Source: an uncultured Porticoccus sp.
Lineage (GTDB): Bacteria > Pseudomonadota > Gammaproteobacteria > Pseudomonadales > Porticoccaceae
DNA length: 64,000 nt
Assembly (NCBI RefSeq): GCF_913061305.1
Contig: NZ_CAJXST010000005.1
Coordinates: 233,410-297,409 of the forward strand
Direction: 5' to 3'
Positions 48,275 through 57,906 of this stretch are shown one piece after another. The translations under genes and the position numbers were made by a program. Under the pieces are notes generated by a model that did no database searches, was not told where the DNA came from, and worked only from the letters and a program-made list of their open reading frames with translations. Numbering within the stretch: the first letter of the stretch is position 1; each line of letters begins with the position of its first letter.

Positions 48275-48583
48275 TTACAGGCAGTTTTTCGGAGGTGGCA
48301 AGCCAGCCAACCTGGCGACCCGTTTAGCCGGGCTTGGCGGGAACAGCTGCATGAGGTAGATACTTCGTGCCTTGCTGATCTCCAGGTGTTCGGCCATGAA
48401 TTTAATCAGGGGCCGCATGGAAGGAGAAAAGCCGTAGGAGGCATAGAATTGTCGTGCCAACAGAATAACCTCAAGGTGGGCATCGGTCAGCGGCATTTCA
48501 GTTTTGGCGGCTTCCTGCCTGGCCAGGTTTTCTGACCAGGCAGGAAGTTTTGTCAGATGGTCGGGTGTTGTCGTTTCAGTCAC
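48275..48583 (-). CDS. tusE: Sulfur relay protein TusE/DsrC
   Basis: Accepts sulfur from TusBCD and passes it to MnmA for 2-thiouridine in tRNA. 102 residues with [32 protein letters not shown] and the C-terminal GLPPPKNCL, whose Cys101 is the sulfur-carrying Cys. A dissimilatory DsrC would have a second Cys ten residues before it; here that place is filled by other residues, so TusE is right. It starts 6 nt after the yccA-type gene. In E. coli and Pseudomonas tusE lies near yccA; here no tusBCD gene is present nearby. Confidence 0.93.
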   Translation of the reverse strand: MTETTTPDHLTKLPAWSENLARQEAAKTEMPLTDAHLEVILLARQFYASYGFSPSMRPLIKFMAEHLEISKARSIYLMQLFPPSPAKRVARLAGLPPPKNCL

Positions 48584-48589
48584 CTGAGA

Positions 48590-49243
48590 TCAATCGCTGC
48601 TCATGCCGAGCAGGTGTAAAAGGCTGGTGAACACGTTATAAATCATTACATAGAGAGTGACTGTGGCTGAAATATAGTTGCGTTCACCGCCATGAATAAT
48701 AGCACTGGTCTGCCACATGATGACCCCGGAGGAGATCAGCAGAAAAATGCACGACAGTGCCAGGGCCAAGCCCTGGATTTGCAGAAAAATGTTGGCGATG
48801 GCGGCAACGAAAGCCATCAGAATACCGACCATCAGGAAGCCGCCCATAAACGACAGTTCCTTGCGGGTTACCAGTACGTAACCGGAGCAGGCAAGGAAGA
48901 TCAATGCGGTCCCGCCGAGCGCAGTTATTACCGGCTCTGCACCGGAAGTTGCCAGATAAAAACTGATAATAGGTCCTAATGTAAATCCCATCCATCCTGT
49001 CAGGGCAAAAACCCAGATCAGTCCGGCAGAGCTGTTCTTGTTCTTTTCAACCATCCACAGGCAGATAAAGAACGGCAACAGTGTCCACAGCCCCATGTAA
49101 GGTGCATTGACCGCCATTGCCACGCCACACATGATGGCGCTGAACGCCAGCGTCATGGCCAGAAGCGCGTAGGTATTGCGCAGAACCTTGATGACTGAGG
49201 GGTCGAGTGTTGTTGTCGAAACAACTGCTTTTTCGTATGCCAT
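48590..49243 (-). CDS. Bax inhibitor-1/YccA-family membrane protein
   Basis: 217 residues, seven predicted helices (LLAMTLAFSAIMCGVAMAV, LIWVFALTGWMGFTLGPII, TALGGTALIFLACSGYVLV and others), and the C-terminal region YNVFTSLLHLLG typical of the family. YccA modulates the FtsH protease in E. coli. ATG at 49243 is preferred (AGGAGG 11 nt upstream); a frame from 49285 lacks a ribosome-binding site. First gene of a likely yccA-tusE-phhB operon. tusBCD, which separate these genes in Pseudomonas, are absent. Confidence 0.88.
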   Translation of the reverse strand: MAYEKAVVSTTTLDPSVIKVLRNTYALLAMTLAFSAIMCGVAMAVNAPYMGLWTLLPFFICLWMVEKNKNSSAGLIWVFALTGWMGFTLGPIISFYLATSGAEPVITALGGTALIFLACSGYVLVTRKELSFMGGFLMVGILMAFVAAIANIFLQIQGLALALSCIFLLISSGVIMWQTSAIIHGGERNYISATVTLYVMIYNVFTSLLHLLGMSSD

Positions 49244-49352
49244 GGCTTTTTGAGCCTCCTGATGTTGAATTCTTACGTTGGACATATCTTACAAGCTGTA
49301 AGTTTCAAAGCAATGATTACCGTTCGTGATACTGACAATCATTCACCGGGCA

Positions 49353-50522
49353 TCATTCTTCCTCGAAAAAGCGCAAAATTTCCTGCCGCTGCGCTAACCC
49401 GTCCTGATAGCCCAGTTCCAGAAGCTTGCGGCAGAAGCCCTTTGAAAAGAGCAGGTAGCTGGCTGTGCTCACACCACCTCCGCTGGTCGTGGCTCCGGTG
49501 AGCCGAAGAAACACGCGAATACTGCCGGGTAATTCATTCAGATAATCACAGGCGATCTTGTCGATGGGTTGGGAGGGCAGGATGGCCAGAAATTTTACTG
49601 GTTTCAGGTCAGTCAGGCCGTGTTTTTCCCGCTCGCTTTCAGACAGGTGTTCGTTGAGACGATTGATATTTCTCAATGTTTCCAGATCGCTTTCGATGCT
49701 GTCGATAAAGGCACTGCTAAGCAAGTGCCCAACGATCTGGGCGATAGACGGCGAGTGATCAATGGGTGGTGGTCGATTTTTTCCATTGGGTGAATCGCTG
49801 ACGCCGATAACAAACACCTTGTCCGCGCCGAGGTTCAATGCGGGACTGATCGGCTTGAGTTGTCTGACAGCGCCATCACCAAAAAACTGGTCTTTGATTT
49901 GAATCGCCGGGAACAGAAAGGGGATGGCAGATGAAGCCATGAGGTGGTCAATGGACAGCTCTGTGCGCAGGCCCAGTTGCCGGGAAACAGCCCAGGGTTC
50001 GTGAACGTCGGAGCCTTCAAAAAAGGTTACCGATTTGCCCGTGCTGTAACTCATGGCTGTAATACTGACAGCGTCGAGTTCCCCAGTGTTAATGGCTTCC
50101 CGGATATGGCGAAACCGCACATAGTTATCCAGTAACTCCCGCAACGGGGTGTTGTCCAGCAGTGCTTTTGGTTTGCCCAGGGCGTAGCCACTGTGAAAAA
50201 AAGACAGCAACATATGAAAGCTGTTTTTAAGTACGCCAAAAAGGTCTGTGCGATAAACCTTGTCCGCATCCAGCTGGCGCCAAATGGCTTCCAGTTTTTT
50301 GATTCTAAGGCTGAACGGTCCTGCGCGTCCGGCAATTGCCAGGGTGTTGATGGCCCCGGCTGAGGTGCCGCAGATAATCGGGAAGGGGTTCTTGACGTCT
50401 TTCGGCAAGGTCTCGGCGACGGCTTTCAGAACGCCGACATGATAGGCGGCCCTTGCTCCCCCGCCCGATAGTACCAGGCCCACTTTGACAGGCTTGTCGT
50501 GTTTACCCATGGTTTGTGCCAA
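49353..50522 (-). CDS. Patatin-like phospholipase family protein
   Basis: 389 residues. The N-terminal glycine-rich oxyanion loop VLSGGGARAAYHVGVL (about 17-32) is followed by the nucleophile elbow GTSAGAIN (Ser about 54) and the catalytic Asp in GDGAVRQL (about 218). This is a complete patatin catalytic dyad. No signal peptide. Related proteins in Pseudomonas are unstudied inner-leaflet lipases or acyl hydrolases. The substrate cannot be inferred. Divergent from comEC. Confidence 0.92.
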   Translation of the reverse strand: MAQTMGKHDKPVKVGLVLSGGGARAAYHVGVLKAVAETLPKDVKNPFPIICGTSAGAINTLAIAGRAGPFSLRIKKLEAIWRQLDADKVYRTDLFGVLKNSFHMLLSFFHSGYALGKPKALLDNTPLRELLDNYVRFRHIREAINTGELDAVSITAMSYSTGKSVTFFEGSDVHEPWAVSRQLGLRTELSIDHLMASSAIPFLFPAIQIKDQFFGDGAVRQLKPISPALNLGADKVFVIGVSDSPNGKNRPPPIDHSPSIAQIVGHLLSSAFIDSIESDLETLRNINRLNEHLSESEREKHGLTDLKPVKFLAILPSQPIDKIACDYLNELPGSIRVFLRLTGATTSGGGVSTASYLLFSKGFCRKLLELGYQDGLAQRQEILRFFEEE

Positions 50523-50717
50523 AAATGGTTAGCAAATTGGTTCCCGCTTTTTTTGTTATCCGCCCATCAATGCCAAGCTGGCTGGCGAAACACCAGCTTG
50601 AGCAGCGTACCTGTGAAGGATCGCCGACAATGGGAACGCTGGCAATGGTCCAGCGGGTAATTATACTGGGCAAATAATCTGCCACCCGCAAGGTGATTGG
50701 TGACAAGGATGTCCCGA

Positions 50718-52982
50718 ATGTTATCTCCCTACCTGTTTGCCGCTGGTATCTTCAGCGTCGCTTTCTGGCCCCATCTGCCGCCTCTATGGGTGGTTTTGCT
50801 GTTTATGCTGGCCGGTTTCCTGCTGCGCTGGTTCTGGGTGCCGTCCACTTTCCTGTTATTGGGTCTGGTCTATGGCTGCTTTTGGGGATATGACACATTG
50901 GGGCATCAGTTACCCGATGAGCTCACCGCCACGGATTTCACTATCATTGGCGAGGTTTACGGAATCCCGGTGCGCGATGGGCGCCGGGTGCAGTTTAATC
51001 TGCGCCTGGATGAAGCCTCGACCAATCTCAAGTTGCGGAAACTCCGGCTCAGTTGGTATGGCGAACAGGCGTCTCCGCAACCCGGGCAGATCTGGCAATT
51101 GCAAGTCCGGCTGCGGCGCCCCAGAGGTTATATCAATCCCGGTGGCTTTGATTATCAGGCATGGTTGATTCAGCAGGGTTTTTCAGCCACGGGCTATGTC
51201 AGGGCATCCTCGCAGAACCGGCTGCTTGAGCAGCGCTGGTCCCTCGACCGGTTGCGTTATCAATTGCAACAAAAGATTGCCGGGAGCCATGTCAACGAGG
51301 ACGCACAGGCGCTGATGTCGGCCTTGACGATTGGCGACCGGTCGCTTATCTCAAAGGATTTGTGGTATCGCCTCTCATTGCTGGGCGTCATTCATCTGCT
51401 GGTGGTTTCGGGCCTACACATCGGTTTCGTGGCGGCGATGGGCTACGGCACCGGTTCGTTGCTGGCCAGGTGTTTTACCCTGATCTGTCGACCGGTCAAT
51501 GCCCGCTACTCGGGGGCCGTCTTTTCCCTCGTTTTTGCGCTTTCCTACAGTGCGCTGGCCGGGTTCAGCCTGCCAACACAGCGCGCATTGATCATGGTGA
51601 TGGCCGCACTGGTTGCACTTTTGGCAAATCGCTACATTGGCAGGGCTATGATATTTGGCCTGGCGCTGGTCGGTGTCGCGCTAATCGACCCTCTGGCCAT
51701 CATGGGTGCAGGTTTCTGGTTATCGTTCGGTGCGGTAGCGGGATTGTTGTGGCTGGTTCCGGCTGTGAATCAGGTCCCGAAATGGCGGCTGTTTTTTCGG
51801 GTGCAGTGGCTGATGTTCCTCCTGCTGATTTTGCCATTGGCTTTCTGGCAGCTACCGGTGGCCTGGTTCTCGCCATTGGTCAACAGCGTGGCCATTCCCT
51901 GGGTCAGTTTTCTGGTTGTGCCGCTCTGCCTGCTCGGTGTGGTGATTATCCCCCTCAGCCCGGTTGTGGCTGAATGGCTGTGGTGGGTGGCGGGAAAACA
52001 GTTGGAGTGGTTTGTCACCCTGACAGGTGAGCTCACAGTCCCGGCGTGGTTGCCGCTTTATTCGCCCTGGCCTCTGACGGGGCTGTCATTGTTCCTGATG
52101 ATCTGTATCGCGGGGCTAGTTCTATTGCCCAGAGGTGTTCCCGGTCGCTATCTGGCGATTCCTCTGGCAGTTGCCCTGTTTTATCTGCCGACTGACCGTC
52201 AAGCGCCTTTGACAGTCACAGTTCTCGATGTGGGGCAGGGGTTGTCTATAGTGGTGCAGACCAGGCGGCACACACTGGTCTATGACACGGGGCCGGGTTA
52301 TGCCGGGGGTTACGATGCGGGCAGTGCCTTGGTCGCGCCGTTTCTGCGGAGGCAGGGAGTGACCGGGCTGGATGCGCTGGTGGTCAGTCACAGTGATAAC
52401 GATCACGCCGGTGGTGTTGCCGGATTGCTGCGCCATTACAGCCCGGCCATGTGGCTGGCTGGCAGCCCTGCCGTTGAAGAGACAGTTCCTGCACCTGAGC
52501 AGTGCCGTGCAGGGCAGTCCTGGCAGTGGGACGACGTAGAATTCCGCGTCCTCCATCCCGCCGATTCACGGCAGAAAAACAACAACAATCATTCCTGTGT
52601 ACTGGCGATCAGCTATCTCGACCAGGTGATTCTGTTGCCCGGCGATATCGATGCATCCGTGGAGCGCCGCTTACTGCCACAATTGCAGCAGGTGGCGGCA
52701 GAGAAAAAGCAGTTTGCCCTGCTGGTAGCACCTCACCACGGCAGTAAAACCTCATCTTCGCAACAGTTCCTGGCGGTGGTTAGGCCGCAGCAGGTGGTAT
52801 TTTCCGCGGCCTATCGACACCATTTTGGTCATCCTGCCGAGCCGGTGGTGCAGCGCTATCTGAAGCAGGGCTCAACCGTGTGGAATACCGCAGAGCAGGG
52901 TGCATTGATCTTTCGTTGGCAGGACAACGGCGAATTTTCCACGACGGCGCAGCGCACGGAGGCCCGTCGCTATTGGTTTTGA
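50718..52982 (+). CDS. comEC: ComEC/Rec2-family DNA uptake channel protein
   Basis: 754 residues from the ATG at 50718. The N-terminal DUF4131 region (about 20-180), the Competence membrane domain with about eight helices (220-500; VIHLLVVSGLHIGFVAAMG is its signature), and a C-terminal metallo-beta-lactamase-like domain (VLDVGQGLSIVV, VVSHSDNDHAGGVAGL, VAPHHGSKTSSS). This is the inner-membrane channel for single-stranded DNA uptake. AAGGA 8 nt before 50718 decides the start; an ATG at 50709 is possible. Position before exbB/exbD matches Pseudomonas. Confidence 0.93.
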   Translation: MLSPYLFAAGIFSVAFWPHLPPLWVVLLFMLAGFLLRWFWVPSTFLLLGLVYGCFWGYDTLGHQLPDELTATDFTIIGEVYGIPVRDGRRVQFNLRLDEASTNLKLRKLRLSWYGEQASPQPGQIWQLQVRLRRPRGYINPGGFDYQAWLIQQGFSATGYVRASSQNRLLEQRWSLDRLRYQLQQKIAGSHVNEDAQALMSALTIGDRSLISKDLWYRLSLLGVIHLLVVSGLHIGFVAAMGYGTGSLLARCFTLICRPVNARYSGAVFSLVFALSYSALAGFSLPTQRALIMVMAALVALLANRYIGRAMIFGLALVGVALIDPLAIMGAGFWLSFGAVAGLLWLVPAVNQVPKWRLFFRVQWLMFLLLILPLAFWQLPVAWFSPLVNSVAIPWVSFLVVPLCLLGVVIIPLSPVVAEWLWWVAGKQLEWFVTLTGELTVPAWLPLYSPWPLTGLSLFLMICIAGLVLLPRGVPGRYLAIPLAVALFYLPTDRQAPLTVTVLDVGQGLSIVVQTRRHTLVYDTGPGYAGGYDAGSALVAPFLRRQGVTGLDALVVSHSDNDHAGGVAGLLRHYSPAMWLAGSPAVEETVPAPEQCRAGQSWQWDDVEFRVLHPADSRQKNNNNHSCVLAISYLDQVILLPGDIDASVERRLLPQLQQVAAEKKQFALLVAPHHGSKTSSSQQFLAVVRPQQVVFSAAYRHHFGHPAEPVVQRYLKQGSTVWNTAEQGALIFRWQDNGEFSTTAQRTEARRYWF

Positions 52983-53128
52983 CACCGGCGAATCCCGTCG
53001 TTTTTTTGAACGACGTCCCGTAAATACCAAAATGGCAGCCAGATTGGGTGTATCCAACGCTTAACAGTTACTGTGCCATTCACTGATTATGGTAAAGTTT
53101 TGGCCGATATTAAGGTCTGGGGATAAAT

Positions 53129-53764
53129 GTGTACGAATTGATCATTGCTGGCGGCTGGTTGATGTTGCCTATTCTGCTTTCCTCTATCGTCGTGATAGCC
53201 ATTGCCTTTGAGCGCTACTGGACGCTGCGCCGGAGCAAGGTGGTGCCGCCTACGTTGCTCGGCCAGGTTTGGCACTGGATGAAGCAGAATCAACTGAGCA
53301 AGGAGAACCTTCATCAGTTGCGCAGCTCATCACCACTCGGCACTATTCTGGCGGCGGGTATCAGCAATTCTGGCCACGGTCGTGAGGTCATGAAAGACAG
53401 CATTGAGGAAGCCGCCAACCAGGTGATTCACAATCTGGAGAAAAATCTTTCTCCGTTGGGAACCGTCGCCGCCATTGCGCCATTGCTCGGTCTGCTGGGC
53501 ACCGTTATCGGCATGATCAAGGTGTTTACGGCGATCATGATCGAAGGCACCGGCAATGCCGGGGTGCTTGCCGGTGGTATTTCCGAGGCACTGATCACCA
53601 CGGCAGCGGGTTTGACAGTGGCTATTCCGGCCCTGGTGTTTCACCGTTTCTTTGAGCGGCGGGTCGATAGCCTGGTTGTGGAAATGGAAGATCAGGCCAT
53701 TAAACTGGTTGATGCAATTCACGGCGACCGGGTGATGCGCAGCGATGAGGCCAGCGCCGGGTGA
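53129..53764 (+). CDS. exbB: MotA/TolQ/ExbB proton channel family protein
   Basis: 211 residues with three predicted helices (LMLPILLSSIVVIAIAFERYW near the start, VAAIAPLLGLLGTVIGMIKVF, ALITTAAGLTVAIPALVFHRFF) and the family motif GLLGTVIGMIKVF. With ExbD it forms an energy-transducing proton channel, here probably for envelope functions rather than TonB, because its neighbours are lipid A genes. GTG start at 53129 with GGGGATAAAT upstream. It overlaps exbD by GTGA. Confidence 0.93.
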   Translation: MYELIIAGGWLMLPILLSSIVVIAIAFERYWTLRRSKVVPPTLLGQVWHWMKQNQLSKENLHQLRSSSPLGTILAAGISNSGHGREVMKDSIEEAANQVIHNLEKNLSPLGTVAAIAPLLGLLGTVIGMIKVFTAIMIEGTGNAGVLAGGISEALITTAAGLTVAIPALVFHRFFERRVDSLVVEMEDQAIKLVDAIHGDRVMRSDEASAG

Positions 53765-54183
53765 AGTTCCGCAGGCAGCGAAAACTCAACAATGGCGTCA
53801 ACCTGACACCCTTGATTGATGTGGTTTTTCTGCTGCTGATTTTTTTTATGGTGTCCACGACATTTACCCGGGAATCGCATCTGGTGCTTGATTTGCCGAA
53901 AGCCGACGGCTCTCTGGCAGAGCTGCCACCCGACCAGATCGAAGTGTTGATCGACAGGGATGGCGCCTACAGCGTCAATGGACAGCTATTGATTAACCGT
54001 CAAACCGATACCCTGATGAAGGCGTTGCAGGATGTTTCTGCCGGCAATACCGATTTGCCACTGATTATTACCGCCGATGCCAATGCAACCCACCAGGCGG
54101 TGGTTACAGCGATGGATGCTGCAGGTAGAATGGGCTTTGTTCATCTGAAAATCACTACCATACAGCCCGACGGCGAATCCTGA
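53761..54183 (+). CDS. exbD: ExbD/TolR-family protein
   Basis: 140 residues. A short cytoplasmic N-terminus with NGVNLTPLIDVVFLLLIFFMVSTTF carries the essential Asp (about 20) in the single helix. The periplasmic domain follows. Partner of the ExbB protein encoded just upstream. Starts at GTG 53761 within the exbB stop. The order comEC-exbB-exbD-lpxK is shared with Pseudomonas, except that msbA is inserted here between exbD and lpxK. Confidence 0.93.
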   Translation: MKFRRQRKLNNGVNLTPLIDVVFLLLIFFMVSTTFTRESHLVLDLPKADGSLAELPPDQIEVLIDRDGAYSVNGQLLINRQTDTLMKALQDVSAGNTDLPLIITADANATHQAVVTAMDAAGRMGFVHLKITTIQPDGES

Positions 54184-54192
54184 GGAGTCATA

Positions 54193-56067
54193 GTGGCCAC
54201 CACCGTTCCCGATACCGAACACCCTGAGATGTCCGGTCTGCAGGTCTATTTGCGATTACTTTCCTATCTGAAGAATTACTGGGGTATTTTCCTGCTCAGC
54301 ATCGTGGGTCTGGTGTTGTTCTCTGCCATGGAAGTGGCGTTTATAGACCTGTTCGGCTATACCGTTAACGTTATCAACACCATCTCCGGAGAATCGACGG
54401 CGTTGCCAAGCCAGATGACCGATATGGGAAAAGGCTCGACGTCCTGGCTGGCCGGTTTGCTGGGTGGGGATGACGCCCTCGCCGAGAGCCGCTGGATTAT
54501 CCCCGTGATCATGTTCATGATTGCGGTTACTCGCGGCATCGGGTTTTTTGTGGGCGGTTACTGCATGACCTATGTGACTCAGATTCTGGTGCACAATCTG
54601 CGCACCCATTTATTCAACAAATACACCACATTGCCCAGCCGTTTTTTTGATACCAACATGTCAGGCCACCTGATTTCCCGTATCACTTTCCATGTGGCCC
54701 AGGTGACCCACGCCGCTACCAATTCGCTGAAAGTCATCATCCGTGAGGGTGCACTGGTGATTGGCCTGATTTCATACCTGTTTTATCTGAACTGGCGTCT
54801 GGCGGCCATTTTTGTCGTCGTGCTGCCGCTGATTGGTGGGGTAGTGGGCTATATCAGCAATCGGTTCAGGTTACTCAGTCGCCGCATTCAGTCATCGGTT
54901 GGTAACGTGACCCATGTGACCCAGGAGGCAGTCAGTGGTTATCGTGAAATGCACCTGTTCGGTGGTGTCGAATACGAGCGTGAACGTCTGCACAGTGCCA
55001 GTAACTACAACCGTCGCCAGCAAATGAAAATGGCCGTGGCGGAGGGCATCAGTACCCCGGTAATCCAGTTGCTGGTTGCGATGGCCCTGTCGTTGCTGAT
55101 GTGGCTGGCACTGGACCCCAGTGTGCTGGCCAACATGAGTGGTGGCGAGTTTGTCCAGTTTCTCGGTTCAGCCGCCTTGCTGGCCAAACCGATCCGCCAA
55201 TTGTCAGAGGTGAACAGCAATATTCAGAAGGGCATCGCGGCGGCGGGCACAATTTTTTCCACCCTCGATGAACCCGATGAGCCGGATCTTGGCACGGTCG
55301 AGAAGACGCGTGTCGATGGGCATTTTCAGTTCAAAAATGTCAGTTTTGCCTACTCCGAAGAAGCTGGCAACGTACTGAACGGAATTGATCTGGAGGTCAA
55401 GCCTGGCGAGGTGATTGCGCTGGTGGGGCAGTCCGGGAGTGGCAAAACCACGTTAGTGAATCTCATTCCCCGTTTTTACAACCACCGTGAAGGAACGATC
55501 CTGCTGGATGGTGTGGATATACGGGACTACACCCTCGACAACCTGCGCAGTCATATCGCCCTGGTGTCGCAGAACGTAACGCTCTTCAACGACACGATTT
55601 ACAACAATATTGCCTACGGTGCGCTGGGTGAAAACCCGTTGTCGGCGGTGCGCGAGGCGGCCGGTGCTGCACACGCGCTGGAGTTTATCGATCGTCTTCC
55701 GGACGGTTTTGATACCCAGATCGGTGACGAGGGCATCATGTTGTCCGGCGGCCAGCGGCAGCGGCTGGCGATTGCCCGCGCATTGCTGAAGAATGCCCCG
55801 GTGCTGATTCTGGATGAGGCGACTTCGGCTCTCGATACCGAATCGGAACACCACATCCAGAAAGCCTTCGAGCAGTTGATGAAAGGGCGCACCACGTTCG
55901 TCATTGCCCACCGCCTCAGCACCATTGAAAACGCCGATCGTATTATGGTGATGGACCAGGGGCGCATTATCGAGCAGGGCACCCACAGTGAATTGCTGGC
56001 CATGAACGGTCGCTATGCGCAGTTGCATCAAAAGCAATTTAGTGACGAGCCCCATCAGGCTATCTGA
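54193..56067 (+). CDS. msbA: Lipid A export ABC transporter MsbA
   Basis: Flips lipid A-core across the inner membrane. 624 residues, a half-transporter: six-helix membrane domain (about 30-320) then an ATPase with Walker A GQSGSGKTTL (about 415-424), signature LSGGQRQRLAIARALL and Walker B VLILDEATSALD. The core of LpxK-associated type, and it sits directly before lpxK as in E. coli. An extended loop between helices 1 and 2 (TALPSQMTDMGKGSTSW) is longer than usual. GTG start at 54193 with GAGGAG 5-6 nt upstream. 9 bp after exbD. Confidence 0.96.
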   Translation: MATTVPDTEHPEMSGLQVYLRLLSYLKNYWGIFLLSIVGLVLFSAMEVAFIDLFGYTVNVINTISGESTALPSQMTDMGKGSTSWLAGLLGGDDALAESRWIIPVIMFMIAVTRGIGFFVGGYCMTYVTQILVHNLRTHLFNKYTTLPSRFFDTNMSGHLISRITFHVAQVTHAATNSLKVIIREGALVIGLISYLFYLNWRLAAIFVVVLPLIGGVVGYISNRFRLLSRRIQSSVGNVTHVTQEAVSGYREMHLFGGVEYERERLHSASNYNRRQQMKMAVAEGISTPVIQLLVAMALSLLMWLALDPSVLANMSGGEFVQFLGSAALLAKPIRQLSEVNSNIQKGIAAAGTIFSTLDEPDEPDLGTVEKTRVDGHFQFKNVSFAYSEEAGNVLNGIDLEVKPGEVIALVGQSGSGKTTLVNLIPRFYNHREGTILLDGVDIRDYTLDNLRSHIALVSQNVTLFNDTIYNNIAYGALGENPLSAVREAAGAAHALEFIDRLPDGFDTQIGDEGIMLSGGQRQRLAIARALLKNAPVLILDEATSALDTESEHHIQKAFEQLMKGRTTFVIAHRLSTIENADRIMVMDQGRIIEQGTHSELLAMNGRYAQLHQKQFSDEPHQAI

Positions 56068-56082
56068 CCGGGCGCCGCGGCC

Positions 56083-57093
56083 ATGAATCTCCGTCTGTCA
56101 CTGGAAAGGGCCTGGTATCGGCCGATGAGCTGGGCCCTGTTGCTGCTGCCGTTATCCTGGTTATTCCGGGCTGTCAGCAGTGGCCGGCGTTTTTATTACC
56201 GGCGGATTAAACCCCCTTGTCCCCTGCCTATCCCCGTGATTGTGGTGGGTAATATCAGCGTCGGCGGCACCGGAAAAACCCCGTTACTGGCCGCGCTGGT
56301 GGTAATTTTTCAGGCGCAGGGTTACCGCCCGGGTATTATCAGCCGTGGTTATGGCGGTTCCGCAACCCATTATCCGCAGCAGGTTACCGACACCTCTACA
56401 GCGAATAATGTCGGTGACGAGCCCTTGCTGCTGTCATCGCTGTGTCCGGTGGTGGTGGATCCGAATCGTTATCGGGCGGCCCGATATCTGTTGGAAAAGA
56501 CCGGCTGCAACCTGATTTTCAGCGACGATGGCTTGCAGCATTATCGATTGCCCCGGAATATTGAAATCGTGGTGATGGACGGAGAGCGCGGCACGGGCAA
56601 TGGCCATTGCCTGCCTGCGGGGCCACTGCGGGAGCCGTTATCGCGGTTGCAGACGGCAGATTTCGTGGTGGTAAACGAAACGGTGGCCAGCCTGAGGATT
56701 CCCCACCAGGGTGCCTTCAAGCTCTCGCCCGTTCACTTTCGGCACCTGGCCTCTGGTGAATCGGTGGGTGTCGAGAACTGGTCCCACGGTCGCAGGGTAC
56801 ATGCCGTTGCCGGGATCGGAAATCCTGCCAGATTTGCCCATACCCTCACGTCACTGGGATTCGAGCCGATTCTTCACCCGCTGCCGGATCACCACCGGTT
56901 TACGGGCGAGGAGTTGTGTTTTGAGGATAATCTGCCGGTTATTATCACGGCAAAAGATGCGGTAAAGTGCGCTGCCGGATGCGGTGATCATGTCTGGGTG
57001 CTGGATGTGCAGGCCGAACCCGATCCGCCATTTATCGAACGATTGATACGGGATGTCGGTAGCCTGACTGAAACGGCAAATTCCACCCCGTAG
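56083..57093 (+). CDS. lpxK: Tetraacyldisaccharide 4'-kinase LpxK
   Basis: Phosphorylates the lipid A disaccharide to lipid IVA. 336 residues with the P-loop GNISVGGTGKTPLLAAL (about 60-75), the N-terminal membrane-associated helix (ALLLLPLSWLFRA) and IVVMDGERGTGNGHCLPAGPLREP. Starts 15 bp after msbA. In E. coli and Pseudomonas the short gene ycaR (Trm112-like) lies between lpxK and kdsB; here the 45-bp gap is too short for it. Confidence 0.95.
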   Translation: MNLRLSLERAWYRPMSWALLLLPLSWLFRAVSSGRRFYYRRIKPPCPLPIPVIVVGNISVGGTGKTPLLAALVVIFQAQGYRPGIISRGYGGSATHYPQQVTDTSTANNVGDEPLLLSSLCPVVVDPNRYRAARYLLEKTGCNLIFSDDGLQHYRLPRNIEIVVMDGERGTGNGHCLPAGPLREPLSRLQTADFVVVNETVASLRIPHQGAFKLSPVHFRHLASGESVGVENWSHGRRVHAVAGIGNPARFAHTLTSLGFEPILHPLPDHHRFTGEELCFEDNLPVIITAKDAVKCAAGCGDHVWVLDVQAEPDPPFIERLIRDVGSLTETANSTP

Positions 57094-57138
57094 AACGTAC
57101 TCACAAAAAAAGTACTCCCAGAAAATGACTGAGTTGCT

Positions 57139-57906
57139 ATGACCTTTACTGTTGTGATTCCCGCCCGTTTTTCCTCCACTCGCCTGCCGGGCAAGCCACT
57201 GCAGGATATTGCCGGCAAAACCATGATCCAACGGGTTTACGAGCAGGCCCGGCAGAGCAGCGCTGACCGGGTGATTGTTGCCACAGATCACCAGCAGATT
57301 GCCGATGAGGTGACCCGGTTTGGCGGTGAGGTCTGCATGACGTCTCCGGATCATCCGTCCGGGACTGACCGTTTGCAGGAAGTGGTGGCCCAGCACGGCT
57401 TTGCCGAGGATCACGTGCTGGTCAATGTTCAGGGCGATGAACCGTTGATTCCCCCCGCAGTCGTCGACCAGGTGGCCGCAAACCTCATCAATAACCCCGG
57501 CGCAGGTATCGCAACGCTTTGCGAACCGATCACGGACGAAGCGAGTTTCGCCAACCCCAATGTGGTCAAGGTTGTTACGGACCGTCAGGGCATGTCGCTG
57601 TATTTCAGTCGTGCACCGGTGCCCTGGCCACGGGATTTTTCTGATGACCGGGTGGCAGCCATGTCTGTCGTCCTGCAACCGATGCGACATATCGGTATTT
57701 ACGCGTACCGGGTCGGTTTGCTGAACCGGTTCGTACAATGGCCGGTGGCACCCATTGAGGCGCTGGAGTGCCTGGAGCAGTTGCGCTTCATGTGGAACGG
57801 TGAGCGGATTCACGTGGCCAGAGCCGTGGCCGATGTGCCCGGCGGCGTCGATACCGAGCAGGATCTGCAGCGGGTTATCGCGATTTTCAGGGGTGCCTCA
57901 GCATGA
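57139..57906 (+). CDS. kdsB: 3-deoxy-manno-octulosonate cytidylyltransferase (CMP-Kdo synthetase)
   Basis: Activates Kdo with CTP for lipid A-Kdo assembly. 255 residues with PARFSSTRLPGKPL near the start, VIVATDHQQIADEV, MTSPDHPSGTDRLQEV and VNVQGDEPLIPP (about 95-106), all standard. ATG at 57139. It follows lpxK without ycaR and overlaps the next gene by 4 bp (ATGA). Confidence 0.96.
   Translation: MTFTVVIPARFSSTRLPGKPLQDIAGKTMIQRVYEQARQSSADRVIVATDHQQIADEVTRFGGEVCMTSPDHPSGTDRLQEVVAQHGFAEDHVLVNVQGDEPLIPPAVVDQVAANLINNPGAGIATLCEPITDEASFANPNVVKVVTDRQGMSLYFSRAPVPWPRDFSDDRVAAMSVVLQPMRHIGIYAYRVGLLNRFVQWPVAPIEALECLEQLRFMWNGERIHVARAVADVPGGVDTEQDLQRVIAIFRGASA

Noticed and set aside
52996..53015. A terminator after comEC
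   Set aside because: CGTCGTT/AACGACG forms a 7-bp stem, but the T-run is in the loop and not after the stem.
56851..57813. A 320-codon minus-strand frame across lpxK and kdsB
   Set aside because: It covers two well-supported genes and the gap between them; its composition mirrors their third positions.
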